DNA of 25,042 nucleotides from CAZBWE01 sp964568985 (GTDB lineage Bacteria > Planctomycetota > Phycisphaerae > Sedimentisphaerales > Anaerobacaceae). The translations under genes were made by a program, and so were the position numbers. Shown here piece after piece: positions 1 through 7,505 of the stretch. Below the pieces are notes generated by a model. That model saw only the letters and a list, made by a program, of their open reading frames with translations. It was not told the origin of the DNA and ran no database searches. The stretch is taken from positions 1 to 25,042 of the forward strand of contig CAZMSP010000019.1 in assembly GCA_964568985.1 (NCBI GenBank), in the 5' to 3' direction. Within the stretch, counting starts at the first letter, position 1. Each line of letters begins with the position of its first letter.

Positions 1-301
1 TAATTACTACAGAATCTGGCTTCGGAGGAGGGTGATGAAAAGCTAAATAATTGCGCTCAAAAGCTCCGTTTATCAAATTTTCATTCTACTATATATTAAT
101 ATCGAAAAAACAACAGAAATTTCTTTAAGAAATCAATCAAGAGTTATGAAAAACATTACACATTTCTTACCAAGAGTCAAGTATTTAATTGTAAAATTCT
201 CAAAATTTTTTTACTTTTTTCAAAATAGGCAAAATTTAGCTCACTATCCATAATAAATTACGCTTGAGAAATTTATTTTGTTCTCACATTTTAACTAATA
301 A
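1..301. other. AT-rich non-coding stretch
   Basis: No convincing gene is visible. The stretch is clearly more AT-rich than what follows, with several A and T runs. A stop-bounded frame of about 30 codons near positions 4-108 lacks a start codon and could be the tail of a degraded gene, but nothing recognisable remains. One inverted repeat, TGAGAA (265-270) and TTCTCA (281-286) with a 10-nt loop, lies shortly before the panB remnant. Its role is unknown. Confidence 0.5.
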
Positions 302-340
302 ACTGTTATTTCCTTCAGCACTATCTTTAAGAAAGAGCTT

Positions 341-1135
341 ATTGCGAACAATCAGGTCACGAGTGCAGATTTACTAACTGCCAAGCGTGAAAACTGCAAG
401 ATTGTTACCACAAGCTGTTGTGACCATACTTCCGCAAAACTTGTCTCTCAAACCGACGTGGAGATGGTATTGGTACGTGACTCCGCTGCATGGGTTGTGC
501 TTGGCTTAGGTTCAATACCCCCCATCATGGCTGCCATAACCGCTGCGGCTCGCAAAGGAGCACCAAATGTATGCCTCGTTGCTGATATGCCCTTCCTATC
601 TTACCAAATCGGCAAAGCCGAGGCCGTAAAAAATGCCGGCCGATTCGTCGCCGAAGCCGGTACGCAGATAGTAAAAATCGAAGCGAGCAGAACGTATCTC
701 GATGTAATTAAAGCAGTTAGTGACACCGGCATAGCTGTTATGGCCCATATTGGCATAAGGCCGCAGAGCATCGGTAGGCTCGATTCGATTCAAAACAAAG
801 GCAGAAACCGCTGAAATAGCTCTGATATCGACCCCGCCAAGCAGATGACACAACTAGGTGCAACCTCGATATCGCTCGAAGGAACCATCACGCAGGCGGC
901 GGAAATTTTCATAAATCGCTCTGAGGTGCCGGTAATCAGCCGTGGCTCCGGGCCGGACTGCGATGGACAAATACACATTGAAAATGATATACTGGGTTTG
1001 ATACAAGGGTCGTGGCCAAAGTTTTCAAAAAGTTTCGCTAAGTTAGCTGACGACACAATCGATGCGTTCAACAGCTACAACAAGGAAATAAAGACCGGCC
1101 AATTCCCTGACGACCAGCATAGTTACCATTCGTAG
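341..1135 (+). pseudogene. panB: panB remnant: 3-methyl-2-oxobutanoate hydroxymethyltransferase, broken
   Basis: PanB makes ketopantoate from 2-oxoisovalerate and methylene-tetrahydrofolate in pantothenate (CoA) synthesis. The family signature can be read through the region: KIVTTSCCDHTSAKLV, VLVRDS (normally VGDS), LVADMPFLSYQ with the metal-binding Asp, VKIEA, MAHIGIRPQS, ISLEG with the catalytic Glu, SGPDCDGQ, and GQFPDDQHSY at the C-terminus. Three lesions are visible. The frame is open from 302 but has no ATG before the GTG at 458. A TGA lies at 812-814. Around it, residues TAEIALIST, expected in PanB, are in another frame (about 807-833), so there are two compensating indels. The metal-site VGDS has become VRDS. 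No intact copy is in the window. A sequencing error cannot explain the missing start together with the indels easily, so a decaying gene is the best reading. Confidence 0.85.
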
Positions 1136-1176
1136 AAGAGAAAAAATAAAATTTCGTTCTGCAAAAAGAACTGCAA

Positions 1177-2280
1177 ATGAAAGTTATTAGCCAAGTAATA
1201 TTCTTTGCTTTGATGTGTAGTGTTATCGGTTTTTCCTTCGCTGACAGCCCGACTAAAAAAGTTCTCACCTATCAAGGAACAACTGACGCATCGGCAGCGG
1301 CGGCCATCAGCAAAGATATGTTCATTGCAGCCGATGATGAGAACAATATTCTTCGAGTCTACAATACCAATAAAGGTACCCTGCCCATCCATTCTTACGA
1401 CCTGACAGATTTTCTTGACATCGACCTCGAACACCCTGAGGCCGACATCGAAGGGGCGACTTCAATAGCAAACCGAATCTACTGGGTCACTTCGCACGGC
1501 AGAAATAAAGATGGACAGCTCAGACCAAACCGCTATCGTTTCTTCGCAACCACCGTCGAGGTCCAAAATGAAAAAGTTTCTATCAACCCTATTGGTAAGC
1601 CCTGCAAAACCCTTGTGCACCAGATGCTCAAGAATGAGACTATACGCCATCTGGAATTAGATAAAGCAACCCGATTCGATGAAATCCTTACAAAAAAAGA
1701 ACAAAAGAAGCTGGCGCCTAAGGAAAAGGGCCTTAATATTGAGGCCCTTTGCGCATCAACCGATGGCAAAACACTCTACATTGGATTTAGAAACCCTCTG
1801 CCCATCAATAGTGATACTCACCAGCCAAACGCACTTGTTATACCTTTGAACAATGCCGCTGATGTAATTGAAAAGCAAAATGAACCGATTTTTGGTGAGC
1901 CGATATTATGGGATTTAAGAGGTCTGGGGATAAGAAGTATGGAGTATTCACCTTTCCATAAGGCATATTTTATTATCGCCGGGCCTTATGATGAAGAGGC
2001 AAAATTCGCCCTATATCGCTGGTCAAGAGATATAGACACCCAGCCGGTATTAGTACGTCAATTGAGTTTCGAGAAAAGCAATTTTACTCCTGAAGCCATA
2101 GTTCCATTTACAAACTCATCTGGAATCCTGCTGCTCAGCGATGATGGCAGTTTGATTATCAAGGCAGATGGACCACGCGAATGTATGGATGGTCGATTTC
2201 GTCAAGACGGTACGTGCTTGAACAAATTTTTGCTCGACCCAAGCAAGAAAACCTTCCGAGCAATCTGGCTAAAACCATAG
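1177..2280 (+). CDS. secreted DUF3616-family protein
   Basis: The 367-residue product begins with a signal peptide (hydrophobic residues 6-21, likely cleavage near FAD at 21-23), so it should be exported. The body reads like DUF3616, a beta-propeller-like domain of unknown function: an IEGAT segment near 91-95, then YWVTSHGRNKDGQLRPNR near 102-119, which is the most recognisable family block. Later blocks are NIEALCAS, LYIGFRNPL, and IRSMEYSPF followed by IAGPYDE. The C-terminal DGTCLNKF segment has two nearby cysteines. The upstream ribosome site is weak (AAAGAACTGCAA before ATG). It is probably transcribed alone, since it lies between a pseudogene and a 240-base gap before the ABC genes. 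The molecular function is not known. Confidence 0.7.
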   Translation: MKVISQVIFFALMCSVIGFSFADSPTKKVLTYQGTTDASAAAAISKDMFIAADDENNILRVYNTNKGTLPIHSYDLTDFLDIDLEHPEADIEGATSIANRIYWVTSHGRNKDGQLRPNRYRFFATTVEVQNEKVSINPIGKPCKTLVHQMLKNETIRHLELDKATRFDEILTKKEQKKLAPKEKGLNIEALCASTDGKTLYIGFRNPLPINSDTHQPNALVIPLNNAADVIEKQNEPIFGEPILWDLRGLGIRSMEYSPFHKAYFIIAGPYDEEAKFALYRWSRDIDTQPVLVRQLSFEKSNFTPEAIVPFTNSSGILLLSDDGSLIIKADGPRECMDGRFRQDGTCLNKFLLDPSKKTFRAIWLKP

Positions 2281-2520
2281 AGCTATTGTTCCCAGAGCCA
2301 TTTTTAAATTCTATATTGCAGTAAACAGCTTAAAATTAAGTATCTTTACTGAACAAAATAATCTGGCGGAAGGTATTGACTATCAAGGAATTTTGGGTAA
2401 ATTTATAGCTTCTAAACGGCCTGTGGATAAGGGCAATGCAGAAATTAAAGCCTGTCATGGCTGCCCTACGATACAAAATCATTATAAGAGTTTTTAGTAC
2501 TTGGTCTTGTGGAGACGGAT

Positions 2521-3240
2521 ATGATAGAAGTTAAAGAGCTTAGGCGCTCATTTGGGCCTATCGTTGCGGTCGACGGCATATCATTCGATGTAGAAAAAGG
2601 CCAGGTCCTTGGCCTTCTCGGGCCTAACGGGGCCGGCAAAACCACCGCTATGAGAATGCTGGCATGCTTTCTAAAACCTGACAGCGGGACAGCCACAGTG
2701 TGCGGATATGACATCTTGAGCCAATCCGTTGAGGTCAGGCGGTCGCTTGGATATCTGGCGGAGAACTCACCTGCTTATAACGAAATGACCGTAGGAGGAT
2801 TGTTGAACTTTGTTTGCGACGCCAGACAGATTAAGGGCAACGACCGAAAGCGAGCACTTGACCGGATTGTTCCAATGTGTTCTATCGATTCTGTCTACCA
2901 TCAAACAATTGAAACGCTGTCAAAGGGATATATGCGACGTGTGGGCTTGGCCCAGGCACTAATCCATGACCCGCAGGTGCTTATCCTCGACGAACCCACT
3001 GACGGCCTTGACCCTAATCAAAAACACGAGGTAAGACAGCTCATAAATAAAATGTCGAAGGACAAGTGCATTATTGTATCGACCCACATCCTCGAAGAAG
3101 TGGAGGTGCTGTGCTCGAGAACGATAATTATTTCCAGAGGCAGAATACTTGTCGATTCAACCCCACAGCATCTCAAGGAAAAATATAATTGCAGTCTTGA
3201 TGAAGTCTTTCGCAAAATCACAAGGGCCAAAGTCGCATAG
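2521..3240 (+). CDS. ABC transporter ATP-binding protein, GldA/CcmA-like
   Basis: This is the ATPase of an ABC-2 type transporter and should sit on the cytoplasmic face of the membrane with the permease encoded next. Motifs in order: Walker A GPNGAGKTT (about 34-42), GYLAENSPAYNEMTV in place of the usual Q-loop (a feature of the GldA-like group), signature LSKGYMRRVGLAQAL (from about 133), Walker B VLILDEPTDGLD (from about 153), and switch His in IVSTHILEE (near 189). The length of 239 residues is normal. I chose ATG 2521 over the in-frame GTG 2509 because GGAG at 2511-2514 gives a 6-nt spacing to it, and homologues normally begin with a short leader before KELRRSFG. It is the first gene of a four-gene block. 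The substrate cannot be told. Confidence 0.9.
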   Translation: MIEVKELRRSFGPIVAVDGISFDVEKGQVLGLLGPNGAGKTTAMRMLACFLKPDSGTATVCGYDILSQSVEVRRSLGYLAENSPAYNEMTVGGLLNFVCDARQIKGNDRKRALDRIVPMCSIDSVYHQTIETLSKGYMRRVGLAQALIHDPQVLILDEPTDGLDPNQKHEVRQLINKMSKDKCIIVSTHILEEVEVLCSRTIIISRGRILVDSTPQHLKEKYNCSLDEVFRKITRAKVA

Positions 3241-3288
3241 CTTAGGTTCCGGACTTAACTGTATATAACAATTAAACAGGAGTACCAA

Positions 3289-4020
3289 ATGCAGAGCTTT
3301 TTGGCAGTGTTCAAAAGAGAGCTAAAGAGTTATTTTACGACTCCCATTGCTTATGTTTTTCTTGTTATCTTTCTGTTTTTCTCCGGATACCTGACATTCA
3401 AGCAGGGCTTTTTTGAGATGCGCCAGGCAGATATGCGGGCGTTTTTTATGAATATGCCGCTACTGTTTATCTTTATGGTGCCCTCGGCAGCAATGCGCCT
3501 GTGGGCCGAAGAGCGAAGGGTCGGTTCCATTGAGCTGTTGTTTACTTTGCCGATTACAATAACACAGGCCGTTTTAGGAAAGTTCTTTGCAGCGTGGCTT
3601 TTCCTTGCAATCGCATTAGCGTTGACTTTTACGATGGTAATTACGGTTAGTTACCTTGGAGACCCTGACATCGCACTTATTATTACGGGCTACTTGGGCT
3701 GCCTGTTAATGGCGGGAGGTTTCCTCGCTATAGGATGTTTCTTCTCAGCAGTCAGTAGGAACCAGGTTATAAGTTTTGTTTTGTCGGTAGTCGCCTGTGC
3801 AGTACTTGTTTTTGCTGGTATGCCGACGACGTTGAGTTATCTTTCTACTTTTTTACCGGCCGGCCTGGTATCAGCAATTGAAAATATGAGTTTTCAAACA
3901 CACTTCGAGTCCATCCAGAATGGGCTGCTGCAGTTTAAGGACCTGGCTTACTTCATGCTGCTGATTATCGGATGGCTCGTTGCCGGCTGCATTGTTTTAG
4001 ACCAAACCAAGGCCGGCTAA
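3289..4020 (+). CDS. ABC-2 type permease, GldF-like
   Basis: The product is an inner-membrane protein of 243 residues with about six hydrophobic segments (near 18-38, 50-68, 100-122, 128-150, 156-178 and 218-238). After the second segment comes the family block RLWAEERRVGSIELLFTLPI followed by LGKFFAAW, typical of ABC-2 permeases that work with a GldA-like ATPase. An AGGAG site lies 7 nt before the ATG. The gene follows the ATPase after 48 bases and precedes the GldG-like gene, so the three products very probably form one complex. In Bacteroidota, homologues are required for gliding. In planctomycetes the role is unknown, and nothing else here suggests gliding. Confidence 0.88.
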   Translation: MQSFLAVFKRELKSYFTTPIAYVFLVIFLFFSGYLTFKQGFFEMRQADMRAFFMNMPLLFIFMVPSAAMRLWAEERRVGSIELLFTLPITITQAVLGKFFAAWLFLAIALALTFTMVITVSYLGDPDIALIITGYLGCLLMAGGFLAIGCFFSAVSRNQVISFVLSVVACAVLVFAGMPTTLSYLSTFLPAGLVSAIENMSFQTHFESIQNGLLQFKDLAYFMLLIIGWLVAGCIVLDQTKAG

Positions 4021-4070
4021 TTTGCCCCGCCGTAAATTGTACGACGAGGTATGTGGAGATTTATAAAACT

Positions 4071-6065
4071 ATGGGAAAAAAAAGACAAATTTCTCACAGA
4101 GCCAACAGAATAATACGAGCAATTACAGCTGCGCTGCTTGTTTTGGTAATCACTTTCAGTGCAATAAGCATCTGCCAAAACATCGGCAAACGCCTGAAGG
4201 TCGATGTCACCGACCAGAAGCTCTATACGCTTTCAGATGGGACAAAGGCAATTTTAGCCAAGCTTTATCAGCCAATAACAATGAAACTTTACTATGCAAA
4301 AACGGCTACATTGAAAGCGCCGGACCAGATTAAGTATTTCAACAATTATTACGAGTTCGTTAAAGTGCTACTCCAGGAATACGTCGCAGCATCCAAAGGA
4401 ATGATTAAGTTACAAATTATCGACCCGAGACCTTTTTCTGACAATGAAGCGCAGGCATTGCGCTATGGCCTGAACCGTTTCCCCATAACTCAGGAGGAGA
4501 ACTTCTTCTTCGGCCTGGTACTGCAAACACAGTTTGGGGTTGAAAAGGTTATAAAATTCTTTTCACCTGACCGACAAAATTTCGTCGAGTATGATATAAG
4601 CTACCTGATAGACACCGCAATCACTCGTGAAAAAAAGAAAATAGGAATACTAAGCTCGCTACCGGTAATGGGAGAAGACATCAGCGAATATATGGCCCAG
4701 CTGAGGATGATGCAGGGACAACGAACCAAGCCGCCCTGGACATTCGTTGAGCATTTACGCAGAAAGTACGAAGTAAAGCGGCTCCCCACGGATGTTAATG
4801 ACATAAATGATGTAGATATACTGCTGGTTATTCACCCCAAAGAACTTCCTGAACAAACCGTCTTTGCGATAGACCAGTTTGTTCTCAAAGGCGGCAGAAC
4901 AATTGTATGCGTTGACCCCCATTGCATTGCGGACACACCAAATCAAACGGCAATGCAAATGGGTGCTTCGCGGAGTTCGAATCTAAACGTACTGTTACGA
5001 AACTGGGGCCTTGAAATGCCGCAGAATACACTTGTCGGCGACTTGAACCTGATGTTGTCTGCACCTATTGGCCAAAATAACCGATTTGAAAATGTCATCA
5101 CTTTTCTTGGTCTCAGGCCCGGCTGCTTTAACGCCGACAATGTTATTACCGCCGAGCTTAACGAGGTACGATTCCTGTTCGCCGGTACACTGAAAGAAGT
5201 CGAAGACCCAAACCAGACGGGTTCGGCTAACACTGAACGAACTGTGCTTCTCTCAACAACCAAACAGGGCAACTGCATTACAGTAAGCGGTCCGTATGAG
5301 TTGATGTTCCTTGAGCCGTCTAAACTGAAAAACAGATTCGCCCCAGGATTTGAGCCGGTTCCGCTGGCCTACCTGGTTACGGGTCGCTTTAAGAGCAGCT
5401 TTCCTGAAGGCATTGAAATCGAGGTTGAGCAAAAAACAGAAGACCCGAACGAAACCAAAAAAATCAAAAAACACATTAAAGGTTTAACGCAATCAGAGAA
5501 GAACTGTGCCGTCGTGGTATTTGCGGATGTTGATTTCATAAGCGACACATTGGCGTATCGTGATTTTTCCATCTTTGGCAAAGTCCCCTGGGCTGATAAT
5601 AGCACTTTAATGCTAAATGCAATTGATGACATGACCGGTTCGACCGACTTAATTTCAATCAGGTCAAGAGGCAACTTCAGAAGACCGTTCACGGTTATTG
5701 ACGAAATTGAAAAACAGGCAGAGGCTGAAACTGCCGAAGAGGTAGCAAAACTCAACGCACAAATTGCCGGCTTCACAAGAGAATTACAATCTATCCTGGC
5801 TTCGGCCAAAGGTGAAGAAGCAGAAGTCATCGGCAGTACCATACTGCAAAAACAGCGGGACATTGAGCTGAAGCAGCACGAGGCGCAGCGCCAGCTAAAC
5901 GAGATAAAATTGAAAAGACGCGAAAGAACCGAGCATTTAGGCAATGTCCTTCGCAATTTTAATATACTGATGGCTCCAGCCGTTATCCTGATAATCGCTA
6001 TAGTCCTCGGCATCCGCCGAAGTGCAAGAAAGAGACATTATATCAGTCACGCAAGTGATGCCTAA
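4071..6065 (+). CDS. GldG-family ABC auxiliary protein
   Basis: This 664-residue protein has one N-terminal membrane segment (about 17-37 from this start), a large extracytoplasmic part and one C-terminal membrane segment just before the basic tail IRRSARKRH. The opening block LKVDVTDQKLYTLSDGTKAIL, the IIDPRPFSDNEAQ segment, and the later ILLVIHPKELPEQTVFAIDQFVLKGGR and DPH blocks match the GldG / ABC_transp_aux family. A charged, probably coiled-coil stretch (EKQAEAETAEEVAKL and onwards) precedes the last helix. The frame is open back to 3972, but that extension overlaps the permease gene and is not family-like, so ATG 4071 is preferred. GGAG at 4055-4058 is rather far from it. The acidic linker with DPNQT and DPNET is of planctomycete style. 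Confidence 0.85.
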   Translation: MGKKRQISHRANRIIRAITAALLVLVITFSAISICQNIGKRLKVDVTDQKLYTLSDGTKAILAKLYQPITMKLYYAKTATLKAPDQIKYFNNYYEFVKVLLQEYVAASKGMIKLQIIDPRPFSDNEAQALRYGLNRFPITQEENFFFGLVLQTQFGVEKVIKFFSPDRQNFVEYDISYLIDTAITREKKKIGILSSLPVMGEDISEYMAQLRMMQGQRTKPPWTFVEHLRRKYEVKRLPTDVNDINDVDILLVIHPKELPEQTVFAIDQFVLKGGRTIVCVDPHCIADTPNQTAMQMGASRSSNLNVLLRNWGLEMPQNTLVGDLNLMLSAPIGQNNRFENVITFLGLRPGCFNADNVITAELNEVRFLFAGTLKEVEDPNQTGSANTERTVLLSTTKQGNCITVSGPYELMFLEPSKLKNRFAPGFEPVPLAYLVTGRFKSSFPEGIEIEVEQKTEDPNETKKIKKHIKGLTQSEKNCAVVVFADVDFISDTLAYRDFSIFGKVPWADNSTLMLNAIDDMTGSTDLISIRSRGNFRRPFTVIDEIEKQAEAETAEEVAKLNAQIAGFTRELQSILASAKGEEAEVIGSTILQKQRDIELKQHEAQRQLNEIKLKRRERTEHLGNVLRNFNILMAPAVILIIAIVLGIRRSARKRHYISHASDA

Positions 6066-6075
6066 GAATGAATAT

Positions 6076-6150
6076 GGTGATTGGTTAAATGGTAAATGGT
6101 TAAATACAAAGTTACCAATTACCAGTTACCAATCACTGGTTACCAAAAAA
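6076..6150. repeat. spacer repeat built from GGTTAAAT / GTTACCA words
   Basis: The spacer between the GldG-like gene and the DUF4340 gene is made of repeated words in both orientations: GGTTAAATGGTAAATGGTTAAAT, then AGTTACCAATTACCAGTTACC and TGGTTACC. The first half partly pairs with the second. Similar sequence (GGTAACCAATAACCATTTAACCAGTTACC) recurs at 24918-24946, before ntpB. It does not disturb the next gene, whose ribosome site lies just after it. Confidence 0.7.
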
Positions 6151-6164
6151 CGGGAGTCTTACAG

Positions 6165-7280
6165 ATGAGTGACAAAAAACTTGCAATACTTGCCGCTGTT
6201 GCCGTTGTTACGGTGCTCCTGGCGGTAATTCTACCATACCTCTCTGGTGAGTCAGCAAAGTTGGAAACATCCGGCTATCTGATGCCGGGTCTAAATACTG
6301 CCCACATCGGCAGTATCGTTGTCGGGAAAGACGATAATATTGTAACCTTAAAGCGAATAGAAGGCCGCTTCGTTGTTGCAAACAAAGGAAATTATCCCAC
6401 AAAGGTTAGTAAAATAAACAACTTGCTCTCAACGTGTCAGGAAATCCGATGGTCGCAATTTATTACCGACGACCCGGCGAATCACGAAGACCTTGGGGTA
6501 ACCGAAGAAAAGGCCCGCAATATCATCAAATTTTTGACGCCGGAGCCAAACTCCACAATTCTGGCTGGGGTTGTCGTAGGAAAAACAAAAGAGAACGAAG
6601 CCGGAACTTATGTAAGACTGCTTTCGAGCGATAAGGCATTGAGCGATAAGGTGTACCTTACGGAGAGTGAGCCGTGGTTCAGTAATCAGGTGATGAATTA
6701 CATCGAACAAAACCTCACTTCCATCAAGAGCGAAGATGTCGAGTCGGTAACGGTCAGCTCACCAACTGGCGAATATACACTAAAAATGACAGAGGATGGC
6801 AAAGATATAGTGCTGGAAAACACCCCACAAGGCAAAATGCTAAAACCAGGCTACTACCGAAACGTTTTTGCCGCTTTGACGAGTTTTAGATTTGAAGATG
6901 TCAGGAAAAGAGCATCAGGTCTGCTATTTGACAGAAAATTCGTATGTCGGCTGAAAAACTCGGTTGTTTACACTGTAGAAACCGCACAAAAGGATGACAA
7001 GACATATGCAATTTGCCAGGCCAATTTTACAGAAACCATCGAAAGGCCAAAACAGGATGAGTCACAAGAGCAATTGAAGGAAAAAGAAGCCAAACTTATT
7101 GCCTGGGAAAAGGCAAAAGAGTTTTCTGTAAAACATCAGGGGTGGATTTACCAAATCGCTGACTGGCAAGCAACGTACCTAACAAAGGAGCTTTCTGATT
7201 TACTCGAGGATGAACCAGAACCGCAGGAACCCAACGAAATAAACGCCGAAGAGCCTAACGCGATAAACACCAAACAGTAA
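6165..7280 (+). CDS. DUF4340-domain protein
   Basis: The 371-residue product has one N-terminal membrane anchor (about residues 5-27, ILAAVAVVTVLLAVILPYL) and an extracytoplasmic body with the DUF4340 layout: a strand-rich first half (IVVGKDDNIVTLKRIEGRFVV, then a segment on Lys/Asn-rich helices), the block DLGVTEEKA near 107-115, VVVGKTKENEAGTYVRLL, and YLTESEPWFSNQVMNYI. DUF4340 genes commonly follow GldA/F/G-like ABC genes, as here, so it probably acts with that transporter. I chose ATG 6165 because GGGAG at 6152-6156 sits 8 nt upstream and the membrane anchor follows directly. An in-frame ATG at 6096 would translate the spacer repeat. The C-terminus is an acidic tail with EPQEPNE and EEPNAIN repeats. 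Confidence 0.82.
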   Translation: MSDKKLAILAAVAVVTVLLAVILPYLSGESAKLETSGYLMPGLNTAHIGSIVVGKDDNIVTLKRIEGRFVVANKGNYPTKVSKINNLLSTCQEIRWSQFITDDPANHEDLGVTEEKARNIIKFLTPEPNSTILAGVVVGKTKENEAGTYVRLLSSDKALSDKVYLTESEPWFSNQVMNYIEQNLTSIKSEDVESVTVSSPTGEYTLKMTEDGKDIVLENTPQGKMLKPGYYRNVFAALTSFRFEDVRKRASGLLFDRKFVCRLKNSVVYTVETAQKDDKTYAICQANFTETIERPKQDESQEQLKEKEAKLIAWEKAKEFSVKHQGWIYQIADWQATYLTKELSDLLEDEPEPQEPNEINAEEPNAINTKQ

Positions 7281-7440
7281 AATATTCGACCTCGGACCCG
7301 CCAAAGGGCTATGGAAAAATATATCCCCTCTCAGAAACAGCTAATCAGCAGATACAAAAAACAATAAAGACGACGGTGTCTGGTTAAATTTTTCTTATTT
7401 AACCCCACTTTTCTCCCTGTTAAAGCTTGGGAGGATAGTT

Positions 7441-7446
7441 TATACT
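7441..7446 (+). promoter_or_regulatory. possible -10 box for the secreted coiled-coil gene
   Basis: TATACT at 7441-7446 lies 60 bases before the start of the next gene. The best -35 (CTGTTA, 7417-7422, spacing 18) is poor, so this is a weak call. The 225-base gap between 7280 and 7506 holds nothing else recognised. Confidence 0.25.
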
Positions 7447-7505
7447 ATGGCTTCAAGATTTGTAAAAAACGATTTGCTTGGTCCTAACTTACGGAGGCAC
7501 AAAAG

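Noticed and set aside
3972..4070. N-terminal extension of the GldG-like protein
   Set aside because: It overlaps the end of the permease gene and reads as non-family sequence before the natural start at 4071.
5369..6013. Minus-strand open frame of 214 codons
   Set aside because: It lies wholly antisense to the well-supported GldG-like gene and its composition (Ser, Phe, Leu, Cys-rich) is typical of a shadow frame.
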